Origin: Nocardioides daedukensis
Lineage (GTDB): Bacteria; Actinomycetota; Actinomycetes; Propionibacteriales; Nocardioidaceae
Length of the DNA: 64,000 nucleotides
NCBI RefSeq assembly: GCF_013408415.1
Contig: NZ_JACCAA010000001.1
Location: 1,984,001-2,048,000 of the forward strand
Direction of reading: 5' to 3'
Positions 9,294-19,017 of this stretch are shown piece by piece. The notes under the pieces were generated by a model. That model was not told the DNA's origin, did not search any database, and saw only the letters and a list, made by a program, of their open reading frames with translations. Each line of letters opens with the position of its first letter. Positions within the stretch are counted from its first letter, which is position 1. Position numbers and translations under genes: made by a program.

Positions 9294-10861
9294 TCCGGAG
9301 GGCTCTCGCGTCTGCGCGGGCCAGCCGGGCTGCGCGTCTGCGCGGACCTGGGCTGCCCGTCCGCGCGGCCGAGCCACTGGGCCAGGCGGCCGCCGCGCGA
9401 GACCTCCTGGAGCCGGGCGTCCGTACGTGCGCGCAGCTTGCGCGGCGTGACCACGAGGAGCTCGTCGCCGCGGCGCAGGACCGTACGTCGTTCGGGCACC
9501 CGGGACTCCCCGTCGCGGATGATCAGGGCGACCGAGACCCCCTGCGGCAGGCGCAGCTCGCCGACCTCGCAGCCGTGCATCCGGGAGGCGGGGCTGATCT
9601 TGACCTGGAGCAGGTCGGCGGCGATCCGGTCCAGTGGCGCGGCTTCGACCTCCAGCTCACGCGGCTCGACCTGCTTGGCGACGCCGAGGACCTTGGCCAC
9701 GAACGGCAGGGTCGGCCCGGTGAAGAGGGTGTAGACGACGACCATGACGAAGACGATGTCGAAGATCTGCTCCGCGTCCTCGACACCTGCCGCCAGCGGG
9801 ATGGTGGTGAGCACGATCGGCACCGCCCCGCGCAGTCCTGCCCAGGAGATGAAGGTCAGGTCGCGCCAGCCCATCGGGCGCACCACCGCGCTGATCATCA
9901 CCGAGACCGGTCGGGCGACGAAGGTGAGGACCAGTCCGGCGACGAGTGCGAACCACACCGTCTCGGCCGTGATCCGGTCCGGCGAGAGCAACAGGCCGAG
10001 CATCACGAAAAGCCCGATCTGGGCCATCCAGCCGATGCCCTCGGTGAAGGACTTCGTCGCCGCGCGGTGCGGAAGCTCGGCATTGCCCAGGACCAGCGCG
10101 GCCACATAGATCGCCGCGAAACCCGAGGCGTGGACGGCCGCTCCGGCGCCGTACGACGCGAGCGCGAGGGCGAGGATCGCCAGCGGGTAGAGGCCGGAGG
10201 AGGGAAGCGCTGCGCGACGCATCACCCAGGCTCCGCCGAAGCCGACGGCCAGGCCGATCGCGACGCCGACGACGAGCTCGAAGGCGATCACGCCGAGGAT
10301 CGCGATGGGCGAGTCCTCGGCCAGGGCTCCGCTGGAGACCAGGACGACCAGGACGACCGTCGGGGCATCGTTGAGACCGGACTCCGCCTCGAGGGTGCCG
10401 GTGATCCGGCGTGGCAGGGGCACGATCCGCAGCACCGAGAAGACCGCGGCCGCGTCGGTCGGCGAGCAGACCGCGCCGAGCAGGATCGCCAGCTCCCAGG
10501 GCAGTCCGAGGAGGAAGTGCGCAGCGCACGCCATCACCACGACGCTGACCGTGACGCCGATGGTGGCCAGTGAGGCTCCGAGGCCGATCACCGGCCTGAT
10601 CTCGGACCACTTCGTGCTGATCCCGCCCTCGGCCAGGATCAGCGCCAGGGCACCGAACCCGATCGCGTGCGCGGTCGCGGCGTCCTCGAAGACGATGCCG
10701 ACGCCGGCCTCGCCGAGAGCGACGCCCATCAGGAGATAGATCATCAGCGACGGCAACCCCGCGCGGGTGGAGACCCGGACCGCGAGGATCGCCAGAAGAG
10801 TGACGCACGAACCCAGCAGCAGGAAGTTGTCGAGCTGGTGGACGTCGAACCCCACGTGCAC
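9290..10861 (-). CDS. Potassium/proton antiporter of the NhaP2/CvrA type with TrkA_C domain
   Basis: A 523-residue CPA1-type cation/proton antiporter. Twelve or so membrane helices run from about residue 14 to 385 and include the conserved GAVCSPTDAAAVFSVLR and ESGLNDAPTVVLVV segments. The Asp residues in SPTDAA and LNDAP correspond to the ion-binding site of the family. A cytoplasmic TrkA_C module follows (about 400-485: LDRIAADLLQVKISPASRMHGCEVGELRLPQ), a ligand-sensing domain seen in NhaP2. It probably adjusts K+ or pH at the plasma membrane. The start is GTG 10861, or GTG 10855, which is better spaced from a GAGG. It ends tail to tail with the LytR_C gene. Confidence 0.88.
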   Translation of the reverse strand: MHVGFDVHQLDNFLLLGSCVTLLAILAVRVSTRAGLPSLMIYLLMGVALGEAGVGIVFEDAATAHAIGFGALALILAEGGISTKWSEIRPVIGLGASLATIGVTVSVVVMACAAHFLLGLPWELAILLGAVCSPTDAAAVFSVLRIVPLPRRITGTLEAESGLNDAPTVVLVVLVSSGALAEDSPIAILGVIAFELVVGVAIGLAVGFGGAWVMRRAALPSSGLYPLAILALALASYGAGAAVHASGFAAIYVAALVLGNAELPHRAATKSFTEGIGWMAQIGLFVMLGLLLSPDRITAETVWFALVAGLVLTFVARPVSVMISAVVRPMGWRDLTFISWAGLRGAVPIVLTTIPLAAGVEDAEQIFDIVFVMVVVYTLFTGPTLPFVAKVLGVAKQVEPRELEVEAAPLDRIAADLLQVKISPASRMHGCEVGELRLPQGVSVALIIRDGESRVPERRTVLRRGDELLVVTPRKLRARTDARLQEVSRGGRLAQWLGRADGQPRSAQTRSPAGPRRRESPPD

Positions 10862-10911
10862 CTCACTGGCTGGTCTTGGGCGGCGTGCGTCATCCTATCG
10901 GCCGAGAAATA

Positions 10912-10925
10912 TGGAACTTGTTCTA
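10912..10925. promoter_or_regulatory. KstR-type operator (TNNAACNNGTTNNA)
   Basis: The bases TGGAACTTGTTCTA fit every fixed position of the 14-bp KstR palindrome known from mycobacteria and rhodococci (TNNAACNNGTTNNA). KstR is a TetR-family repressor of sterol catabolism released by steroid-CoA intermediates. The site covers about -35 to -22 relative to the predicted transcript start of the flavoprotein gene, a classic repressor position. No kstR gene is in the window. Confidence 0.65.
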
Positions 10926-10934
10926 GTTTTGCCC

Positions 10935-10940
10935 TACCCT
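10935..10940 (+). promoter_or_regulatory. -10 box (TACCCT) for the KstD-like gene, leaderless
   Basis: TACCCT ends 6 nt before the ATG at 10947 and lies just downstream of the KstR-type palindrome. No ribosome site is seen, so a leaderless transcript is likely. Confidence 0.4.
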
Positions 10941-10946
10941 TCCGGC

Positions 10947-12434
10947 ATGGACGGAACCAGCCTGCCCGACGTCATCAGCGCCGCCTCGCAGCCAGAGTGG
11001 ACCCAGGACGTCGAGCAGTTCGACGTCGTCGTCGTCGGCTTCGGCATCTCGGGTGGCTGCGCCGCCCTGGAAGCAGCCCGGACCGGCGGCCGCGTCGTAC
11101 TCCTCGAGCGCGCCGCGGTCCCCGGCGGCACCTCGGCGATGAGCGGCGGGGCGTTCTATCTCGGCGGCGGTACGCCGGTGCAGACCGCGACCGGGCACGA
11201 GGACTCGGTCGAGGCGATGGTCGACTACCTCACCGCGGTCTCCCAGGATCCCGACGTCGACAAGATCCGCGCCTACTGCGAGGACAGCGTCGAGCACTTC
11301 ACCTGGCTGGAGGCCCTCGGCTTCGAGTTCGAGCGGTCCTACCTGGACAAGAAGGCGGTGATCCAGCCCGGAACCGAGGGGCTGATGTACACCGGCAACG
11401 AGAAGGTGCACCCGTTCAAGACCATGGCCACCCCGGCGCCACGCGGTCACAAGGTGCCGGTGGCGGGAGACACCGAGGGCACCAAGCTGGTCATGGACCT
11501 GCTCCGCGATCGCCTGGCCGACGCCGGGGTCGAGGTCCGCTACGAGACCGGCGCCAACGCCCTGGTCACCGACGAGTCCGGCGACGTCGTCGGCATCCAG
11601 TGGCGCAAGTTCAAGGAGTCCGGCCTGATCCGTGCCCACTCGGTGGTGCTGGCCGCCGGCGGCTTCGTGATGAACAAGGACATGGTCGCCAAGTTCACCC
11701 CGAACCTGGCCGAGAAGCCGTTCGTGCTCGGCTCGACCTATGACGACGGGCTCGGGATCCGGCTCGGCGAGTCGGTCGGCGGTGCCACCGCGTTCATGGA
11801 GGAAGCGTTCATCACCGCGCCGTTCTACCCGCCTTCGCAGCTGGTCAAGGGCCTGGTCGTGAACAAGCAGGGCAAGCGGTTCGTGGCCGAGGACTCCTAC
11901 CACGCCCGGACCTCCGGATTCGTGATGGAGCAGCCCGACCACGCGGCCTACCTGATCGTGGACAGCGAGCACATCGAGCACCCGGTCTTCCCCCTGGCGC
12001 CGTTCATCGACGGCTGGGAGACGGTCGAGGAGATGGAGGCGGGCCTCGGTCTGCCCTCGGGCTCCCTGGCGGCCACCTTGGCGGCGTACAACGAGAACGC
12101 GGCCCGGGGCGAGGACCCCGACTTCCACAAGCAGCCGGAGTGGCTCGCCCCGCAGGACAAGGGTCCCTGGGGTGCCTACGACCTGACCCTGGGCAAGGCG
12201 CTCTATGCCGGCTTCACGATGGGCGGCCTGGTCACCGACGTCGACGGACGCGTCCGCCGACCCGACGGCAGCGCGATCAACGGCCTCTACGCAGCCGGAG
12301 CGTGCGCCTCGAACATCGCCCAGGACGCCAAGGGCTACTCGACCGGGACCCAGCTCGGGGAGGGTTCCTACTTCGGTCGGCGTGCCGGGCGGCACGCCTC
12401 GACGCGTGCGGCAAAGTCACCGGGTACCCGGTGA
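10947..12434 (+). CDS. FAD-dependent oxidoreductase, 3-ketosteroid 1-dehydrogenase-like
   Basis: A 495-residue flavoprotein of the fumarate reductase/KstD superfamily. The N-terminal dinucleotide motif is VVVVGFGISGGCAALEA, with LLERAAVPGGTSAMSGG for FAD contact. The C-terminal FAD segment is YAAGACASNIAQDAKGYSTG. The family oxidises steroid rings or reduces enones; the KstR-type operator directly upstream argues for a place in sterol or related ring degradation. I cannot tell a true delta-1-dehydrogenase from a paralogue by eye. The start is the ATG 6 nt after a -10 box. The last residues (KSPGTR) and the stop codon are supplied by an 82-bp palindromic repeat, so the native C-terminus may have been replaced. 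Confidence 0.82.
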   Translation: MDGTSLPDVISAASQPEWTQDVEQFDVVVVGFGISGGCAALEAARTGGRVVLLERAAVPGGTSAMSGGAFYLGGGTPVQTATGHEDSVEAMVDYLTAVSQDPDVDKIRAYCEDSVEHFTWLEALGFEFERSYLDKKAVIQPGTEGLMYTGNEKVHPFKTMATPAPRGHKVPVAGDTEGTKLVMDLLRDRLADAGVEVRYETGANALVTDESGDVVGIQWRKFKESGLIRAHSVVLAAGGFVMNKDMVAKFTPNLAEKPFVLGSTYDDGLGIRLGESVGGATAFMEEAFITAPFYPPSQLVKGLVVNKQGKRFVAEDSYHARTSGFVMEQPDHAAYLIVDSEHIEHPVFPLAPFIDGWETVEEMEAGLGLPSGSLAATLAAYNENAARGEDPDFHKQPEWLAPQDKGPWGAYDLTLGKALYAGFTMGGLVTDVDGRVRRPDGSAINGLYAAGACASNIAQDAKGYSTGTQLGEGSYFGRRAGRHASTRAAKSPGTR

Positions 12435-12497
12435 GTCTGCCGCTTCCCGGGCAAGATCTTGCCCGGGAAGCACCGGAGTCACCCGGTACCCGGTGAC
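12416..12497 (+). repeat. 82-bp composite palindromic repeat, copy A
   Basis: Three palindromes in a row: an outer 20-mer GTCACCGGGTACCCGGTGAC (here with its last base changed), a 26-bp inner palindrome with arms TTCCCGGGCAAGA, and the outer 20-mer again (one change), joined by 8-nt linkers. The reverse complement of a second copy at 31300-31381 matches at 79 of 82 positions. This copy contains the stop codon of the KstD-like gene and separates it from the aminotransferase gene. Each palindrome can fold into a stable hairpin, so it may end or protect transcripts. Confidence 0.9.
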
Positions 12498-12540
12498 TCC
12501 TTCTGGTGACTCCGCCCGGAGCACCAGCCACACTGGCCCC

Positions 12541-13725
12541 ATGACCACCGCCAACCGCCTCGCCGTCGCGTCCCGGGCCAACGTTCCCCCGTTCCACGTC
12601 ATGGACCTGCTCGCGGCAGCCGGGGAACGTCAGCGCACACACGGGGACCTGGTGAACTTCGTCGCCGGACAGCCGAGCACCGGTGCGCCCGGGCCGGTGA
12701 ACCGGGAGGCGATCAGGCTGCTCGAGTCCGGTGACCCGTTGGGATACACGGTGGCGACCGGGCTGCCGGAGCTGCGCGAGCAGATCGCACGCCACCACGA
12801 ACGCATGCACGGCATCGCCGTCGACGCCGACGACGTCGTGGTCACCACCGGCTCCAGCGGCGGGTTCCTGCTCGCCTTTCTGGCCGCGTTCGAGGCGGGC
12901 GACCGCGTGGCGATGGCCCGGCCCGGCTATCCCTGCTACCGCAACGTGCTGAGCGCCCTGGGTTGCGAGGTCGTCGAGATCGACTGCGGTCCCGAGACCA
13001 GGTTTCAGCCCACCGTCGAGCAGCTCGAGGCACTCCAGGCCGACGGTGCCGGCATCAAGGGGCTCGTGGTGGCCTCCCCCGCCAACCCGACCGGCACGAT
13101 GCTCCTCCCCGAGGAGCTGGCGGCGCTGGCCGCGTGGTGCGAGTCGAACGGGGTACAGCTGATCAGCGACGAGATCTACCACGGGATCAGTTATCTCCCC
13201 GGTGGCAGCCACAGCGCCTGGGAGACCTCGCGCGAGGCGGTCGTGTTCTCGTCGTTCTCGAAGTACTTCTCGATGACCGGCTGGCGAATCGGCTGGATGC
13301 TGGTCCCCCAGCGCCTGCGCCGCGCGGTCGACGTACTGACCGGCAACTTCACCATCTGCCCACCCGTCATCGCGCAACGCGCCGCGATCGCCGCCTTCGG
13401 TGAGGACTCGTATGCCGAGCTCGACGGCCACGTGGCGCGTTATGCGGCCAACCGGACCCTCCTGCTCGACGGGCTGCGCAGCATGGGCGTGGACAAGCTG
13501 GCACCGGCCGACGGCGCCTTCTACGTCTATGCCGACATCGAGCACCTCACCGACGACTCGATGCGCTTCGCCCTCGACCTGCTCGCGCAGACCGGCGTGG
13601 CGCTCGCCCCGGGCGTCGACTTCGACACCCACCGCGGGAACCACACGGTGCGATTCAGCTTCGCCGGGGCCGAGGCCGAGATCCTCACCGGCCTGGAAAG
13701 AATCCGGAAGATGATTCATGTTTGA
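12541..13725 (+). CDS. PLP-dependent aminotransferase class I/II
   Basis: A 394-residue fold-type I aminotransferase. Landmarks are SPANPTGTM (carboxylate pocket Asn), ISDEIYHGISY (Asp/Tyr that hold PLP) and SFSKYFSMTGWRIG with the Schiff-base Lys241. The closest general group is the aspartate/alanine aminotransferase branch that includes AlaA- and AspC-like enzymes; the amino-acid substrate cannot be read from sequence. It starts with ATG 12541 just after the palindromic repeat; a CACACT hexamer 6 nt upstream could serve as a weak -10 box. It stands alone between the repeat and the WXG100-like operon. Confidence 0.87.
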   Translation: MTTANRLAVASRANVPPFHVMDLLAAAGERQRTHGDLVNFVAGQPSTGAPGPVNREAIRLLESGDPLGYTVATGLPELREQIARHHERMHGIAVDADDVVVTTGSSGGFLLAFLAAFEAGDRVAMARPGYPCYRNVLSALGCEVVEIDCGPETRFQPTVEQLEALQADGAGIKGLVVASPANPTGTMLLPEELAALAAWCESNGVQLISDEIYHGISYLPGGSHSAWETSREAVVFSSFSKYFSMTGWRIGWMLVPQRLRRAVDVLTGNFTICPPVIAQRAAIAAFGEDSYAELDGHVARYAANRTLLLDGLRSMGVDKLAPADGAFYVYADIEHLTDDSMRFALDLLAQTGVALAPGVDFDTHRGNHTVRFSFAGAEAEILTGLERIRKMIHV

Positions 13726-13812
13726 ACGTTCGCAGGCGGGGGAAGAGGACGGTGCTTGCCCGGTTTGAGCCCGAACACGCGGGGTAGGCGCACGCAGACG
13801 AAGAGGTGATTC

Positions 13813-14256
13813 ATGTACGGCGAGTCCGCCACAATGCGCAAGCGCGCTGACCAGTTGCGCGATCAGGCCACCGACATCCGGTCCATGGCGGACCGCCTGG
13901 TCGGACAGATCGAGGCGATCAACTGGGAGGGCCGTGCAGCCGCCGACATGCGCGCACGCATCCACGACCGCGCCGCCCACCTGCGCGACTGTGCCGACCT
14001 GCACGAGACCGCATCCGAGTCGCTGACCAAGCACGTGGTCGAGGTCGAGCGACTCAAGGACTCCATCGAGGGAGTCCAGCGCAGAGCCACTTCACTGGTC
14101 GCCGATGCCCGCACCCGCATCGCCCAGCTCCAGGCCGAGGACACCCCCGCCGGGGTCACCATCGACCCGACCGACTCCGACCGCATCCTCTCCCAGTTCG
14201 TGCCGCCCGCGAAGGGCCACAAGGACTGGCTGACCGTTGAACTTCCGGGACTGTGA
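13813..14256 (+). CDS. WXG100-like coiled-coil protein of a type VII-associated operon
   Basis: A 147-residue, nearly all-helical protein with W-E-G at 38-40 between two long amphipathic helices (residues 4-34 and 42-112). This is the WXG100/LXG-like hairpin followed by an extra C-terminal segment (VTIDPTDSDRILSQFVPP) with no clear YxxxD/E tail. It is longer than classical WXG100 proteins and could be a secreted helical partner. It heads a three-gene operon: its stop overlaps the GTG start of the next gene. An AGAGGTGA ribosome site precedes the ATG. The ESX motor genes 8-12 kb away are the obvious candidate machinery, by inference. Confidence 0.68.
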   Translation: MYGESATMRKRADQLRDQATDIRSMADRLVGQIEAINWEGRAAADMRARIHDRAAHLRDCADLHETASESLTKHVVEVERLKDSIEGVQRRATSLVADARTRIAQLQAEDTPAGVTIDPTDSDRILSQFVPPAKGHKDWLTVELPGL

Positions 14257-15185
14257 TCATGCCGACTATTGACCTCTCCGCCCCCGCACCGGCACCCGAA
14301 GGCACCCTCGAAGGGCTCCCCCGTCGCGTGGCGCTGACCCTTCCCGAGCTGCAGCTCCTCGCCGAGAAGGCCGGCGGCGCCCCGCTGCCGTTCGAGCTCA
14401 CCGAGGACAAGGGCGAGCAGAACAGCCTCGAGAGCCGCCTGGGCCAGACCCGCAGCTCGACCGAGGACGCGGCGTACGTCGAGGGGCTGGGCACCCTGCG
14501 TGACCCCGCCGAGACCCTCGCCCGCCGTGGCCTCCTCGACGGCGACACCACCGACTCCGGCGTCTCCGGCGCGCTGGGCCTGCTGGCCACCCCGGCTGCT
14601 GCGGTCGACATCGACCTGAACGTCGCCGGCGCCCGTGCCCGCGCCTGGCACCGCCAGCGCGACGGCGCCGTGGCCACCCTGGCCACTGCCGACGGCCTGG
14701 TCTTCGAGCTGGCCTGGTTCCAGGCCCCGCACTGGACCGATGAGCTGGCCCGGGTGCCGGTGCTGCCCGAGGACGTGGCCCTGGGCGACTCCAAGGTCCC
14801 CGCCGTCGTCGACCTGCCCTACGAGCTCCTCGACGCCGGCGGTGAAGCAGTCCGCAGCGGGCGCAACGACCTGCTCGGCACGATCGTCGCCCACCATGCC
14901 GGCTCCGTCCGGGACGAGAACGGCGAAGCGGCCCTCGACAGCACCGTGCACAACCTGATCACTGCCCTCGTCGGTGAGACCAGGGGCCGTCTGCGCGCCA
15001 TGGTCGCCGACATCGAATCCGGTGGCACCGTCGTCGGTGTCGTCTCCTGGGTGCTCCTGGCCGATGGGTGGCACAGCCTGCACACCCGCCAGGAGGACGG
15101 CGTGACCCGGGTCGCGATCCACCGCGTCAGCGCCACCGACCTGGCCGCCGACCTCGGTCCGGTCCTCGCGGAGGTGTCGGCATGA
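14253..15185 (+). CDS. EspG-like type VII secretion-associated protein (putative chaperone)
   Basis: 310 residues, no signal peptide or membrane helix. The N-terminal segment RVALTLPELQLLAEKAGG-PLPFEL, the RGLLDGDT turn, then a beta-rich middle (AVDIDLNVAGARARAWHR, GLVFELAWFQAPHW) and a C-terminal half with GGTVVGVVSWVLLADGW resemble the layout of EspG chaperones. EspG proteins bind secreted PE/PPE or WXG-type partners in the cytosol. No strong motif fixes the assignment. Its position between a WXG100-like gene and a hydrolase-fold gene, all with overlapping stops and starts, supports a type VII link. The start is GTG 14253, or the ATG two codons later. Confidence 0.5.
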   Translation: MIMPTIDLSAPAPAPEGTLEGLPRRVALTLPELQLLAEKAGGAPLPFELTEDKGEQNSLESRLGQTRSSTEDAAYVEGLGTLRDPAETLARRGLLDGDTTDSGVSGALGLLATPAAAVDIDLNVAGARARAWHRQRDGAVATLATADGLVFELAWFQAPHWTDELARVPVLPEDVALGDSKVPAVVDLPYELLDAGGEAVRSGRNDLLGTIVAHHAGSVRDENGEAALDSTVHNLITALVGETRGRLRAMVADIESGGTVVGVVSWVLLADGWHSLHTRQEDGVTRVAIHRVSATDLAADLGPVLAEVSA

Positions 15186-16552
15186 GCACGGACAACCACG
15201 ACGAGCAGAACGAGCAGGGCACCGGGCTGGGTGCACGGAAGGGCGACGCCATCACCGAGCAGCAGCAGAAGGCCCTGGACCACCAGGCGAAGTACGACCA
15301 GATGATGCGCCTGGCCGACCTCTTCGACGCCTCCGGCGACGAGATGCGGACCCGGGCCGCGCTGGGCAACCAGGTGCTCAACGACGAAGCCGTCTCCGCC
15401 TCCGCCGAGCTGTCACCCAAGACGTTCAGCCAGGCAGAGCAGGACATCGTCGCCGCCACCACCGGCAAGTCGGGCCTGATGGTTCGCTCGGTCGAGCTGG
15501 ACGCGGACGCCCTCATCGTCCGGGCCACCGTGCTCACCTATCAGTGGATCGACGACCTGCAGGACGTGGCGTACAAGACGCTCGGCTCGATCGCCGCCCG
15601 CGCGGTCGGCTACCTGGCGCCCGAGGTGGCGCTGGGCGGGGCGATCTTCTCGGCTGGCCTGATCGAGACCGACGCGCTCGATCGCGACGGCCTGGCCTCC
15701 TATCTCAACGAGCTCGCCGACGCGAACCCCGAGCTGATGGACCACTTCGTCAGCGGTGGCGGCGGCCTGATCGAGGGCCTGCAGATGCGGGCGATGCTGA
15801 CCGCCGCCGTGCTCGGCTCCGAGCAGGGCCCGGCCGTCACCCAGGGCGGCCTGCGCGCGGTGGGTGCGCCCGAGTTCGGCGACGACTTCTCCAGCGCCCT
15901 GCGTGACATGGCCGGCGGCGTGATCGATGCGAGCGAGTCCGCGACGGAGTCCGCCACGAACGACGGTGCCGCTGCGCCCCGCTCGATCGAGGACCTGATG
16001 ACCTCGCTGAGCCAGGTCGACGGTGACCTGCTGGTCCAGAAGCTGCCGGGCGGGCGCTACATCGCCTACCTGCCCAGCCACGGTCGTCGCGGCCGTGCCA
16101 CCTTGCAGCTGGTCGGCAGCGACGTCTCGGGCCGGGTCTCCTCGGTGCTGGAGGCGATCGAGGCCGCGGTCGGCGACGACTCCGGTGCCCGAGTGATGGT
16201 CGTCGGACACGCCCAGGGCGGTGTGGCCGCAGCAGAGATCGCCGCGGCTGCCGCCTCGGACAAGTTCGTCATCGACCAGGTGATCACTGCCGGTGCTCCG
16301 GCCGCCCAGGTCACCCGCGTCCCAGAGGGCACCACGGTGCTCGCCCTCGAGGACCGCGCCGACCCGGTCGCACTGCTCGGCTCACTGATCAACGCGGGCG
16401 TGGCCAACCGGCTCACCGTGGTCTTCGACGGCGGGCAGCTGACCGGCACCGCGGCGTACGTCGAGGGCGGCCGCGCCGCGGACACCGCGACGCACCCGGA
16501 GCTCCGGGCCGCGATCGCGCGCATCCACGAACTGGGCTACCTCGCCGGCTGA
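15182..16552 (+). CDS. Alpha/beta-hydrolase-fold protein with Ala in place of the nucleophile
   Basis: A 456-residue protein. The N-terminal ~110 residues are polar and helical. The middle is Ala/Gly-rich, and the C-terminal third has an alpha/beta-hydrolase core: strand GDDSGARVMVVGHAQGG, a helix, then strand DQVITAGAPAAQVTRVP and ALEDRADPVALLG. In lipase-like members the elbow is G-H-S-Q-G-G; here residue 344 is Ala, so ordinary serine-hydrolase catalysis is not possible. The ATGA overlap with the EspG-like gene shows coupling. It may be a binding or scaffold protein, or a secreted pseudo-enzyme. No signal peptide is seen, so any export would be ESX-type. Confidence 0.7.
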   Translation: MSTDNHDEQNEQGTGLGARKGDAITEQQQKALDHQAKYDQMMRLADLFDASGDEMRTRAALGNQVLNDEAVSASAELSPKTFSQAEQDIVAATTGKSGLMVRSVELDADALIVRATVLTYQWIDDLQDVAYKTLGSIAARAVGYLAPEVALGGAIFSAGLIETDALDRDGLASYLNELADANPELMDHFVSGGGGLIEGLQMRAMLTAAVLGSEQGPAVTQGGLRAVGAPEFGDDFSSALRDMAGGVIDASESATESATNDGAAAPRSIEDLMTSLSQVDGDLLVQKLPGGRYIAYLPSHGRRGRATLQLVGSDVSGRVSSVLEAIEAAVGDDSGARVMVVGHAQGGVAAAEIAAAAASDKFVIDQVITAGAPAAQVTRVPEGTTVLALEDRADPVALLGSLINAGVANRLTVVFDGGQLTGTAAYVEGGRAADTATHPELRAAIARIHELGYLAG

Positions 16553-16572
16553 GCCGCCGCGCGCACACGTCC

Positions 16573-16636
16573 AACGCGCCGTTCCTGTCGCTCTGCACCC
16601 CGCCAGCAGGGCGGGAAGCGACCGGAACGGCGCGTT
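16573..16636. terminator. Long hairpin terminator between convergent genes
   Basis: A 13-bp stem (AACGCGCCGTTCC with GGAACGGCGCGTT) continues past one mismatch with GTCGCT/AGCGAC and holds an inner CCCGCC/GGCGGG hairpin. It lies between the tail of the hydrolase-fold gene and the tail of the VWA gene and can serve both strands. Confidence 0.75.
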
Positions 16637-16668
16637 ACATTTCGGCGTCGGACGTCAGGGGGAGCGAG

Positions 16669-18056
16669 TCAGCCCGCCAGGTCGTGGACGAACTCCCCGA
16701 GCTGGGTCAGGTTGCGGCACTCCACCATCGGCGCGATCTCGGCGTACGTCGGTGCCGCACTGTCGCCACTGCCCCAGTTGCGGGCGTGCTCGGGGTTGAG
16801 CCACCAGGTGTTGCGGCACTGGTCCACCATCGTGCGGAACGACTCCAGCTGCAGGTCGCTGTAGTTCGAGCGCGCATCACCCAGCACCAGCAGGGAGGTC
16901 TTCGGGCCGAGCGCATCACTGTGGTTCTCGAGGAACTTGTCGAACGCCCGGCCATAGTTGGTCCGCCCCCACAGCGCGGCGTGCGAGGTCGAGGCGGCCA
17001 GGTCGGCCATCACCTCGACCACGTCGGCGCCGGGCTTGAAGTAGTGGGTGACCTCGTGGACGTGGTCGATGAACGTGAAAGCGCGGACCTTGGTGAACTG
17101 GTCGCGCAGCGCGAAGACCAGCAGCAGCGTGAACTGGGCGAAGTTGGCCACCGACCCGCTGACGTCGCAGAGCACGACCAGCTCGGTGCGGTGCGGCCGC
17201 TTGGGCTTGTGGTGGGTGGTGATCGGGACGCCTCCGGTGGAGATGGAGGCCCGGACCGTACGCCGGAAGTCCAGCGGTCCGCGTCGTTTGGCGTGGTGCT
17301 CCTGGGTCAGCCGGGTCGCCAGGCGTCGGGCCAGCGGCTGGATCTCGCGGCGCATCGCGTCCAGGTCCTCGCGGCGCGCGGAGAGGAAGTTGAGGTTGTC
17401 GATGGTCGGGCGGACGGTGGTCCGTGAGACCTGGGTGGCGCCCTTCTGCTCGGCGATCCGGCGCAGGGCCTCGCCCTCGACGACCTTGGTGAACCGGTCG
17501 ACCGCGGCGATCGCCCTCCGGCGCGCGGAGGCCTGGTCCATCCCCTGTCCGAGCAGCGCGGCGACGATCCGCTCGACCAGCTCCTCGGCAGAGACCCGCT
17601 TGAGCGCCTGGTAGGCGCTGAACGACGACAGCCCCGGTGCCCGTCCGGGCATGGAGCCGAAGGTGCCCACCGCTTCGATCGCCAGCTCGTTGAGCTGGGC
17701 GTCGTCGCCGGACTCCATCGCCTCGGCGAGACGGTCGCGGAACTCCTGGAGGGCGGGCCCGGTGTCCTTCGGCAGCGCCCCGGTGCCGTCACTGCCCCCG
17801 TCGCCGTCGTCACCCGACGCGGCGTGCCCGGCACCGACCAGGGCCGGGAAGAAGAGGTCGAAGATCGAGTCGAACTGCGGGCGGTGGGCAGAGCGCTTGA
17901 CCAGCGTGGCGGCGTACGCCGTGCGCACCTGCTCGCGGTCGTGCCAGCCGAGGCTGGTCACGGCCTTTGCCGCGTCGATGTCCTCGGACAGCGAGACCGG
18001 GAGGCCCGCCGAGCGCAGGGCCTCGACGAACTCGATGTGTCGAGGAAGGAGTCCGC

Positions 18057-18060
<4 letters not shown>
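16669..18060 (-). CDS. VWA domain protein of the CoxE type
   Basis: A 463-residue protein. The N-terminal half is helical and acidic; the C-terminal half is a von Willebrand A domain with the metal-site motif VLCDVSGSVANF (D-x-S-x-S) and the later DARSNYSD segment. CoxE-like proteins work with MoxR AAA+ ATPases as chaperone pairs that mature or activate metalloenzymes and other complexes. The MoxR partner is directly upstream with a 4-nt ATGA overlap. No metalloenzyme client is encoded beside it, so the target is unknown. It ends at a strong shared terminator. Confidence 0.85.
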
Positions 18061-18932
<872 letters not shown>

Positions 18933-18938
18933 CGCTCG

Positions 18939-18944
18939 AGCATA
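18939..18944 (-). promoter_or_regulatory. -10 box (TATGCT) for a leaderless moxR-vwa mRNA
   Basis: On the minus strand TATGCT is followed by 6 nt and then the GTG at 18932. No ribosome site is seen. It sets the start of the MoxR gene. Confidence 0.5.
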
Positions 18945-19017
18945 GGTCGCGGCATCCGGGCACTCTCCAGCACTGCTCGCGCCGTGACCCTCGTCACAGA
19001 CAATCGTTGGGTCATGC

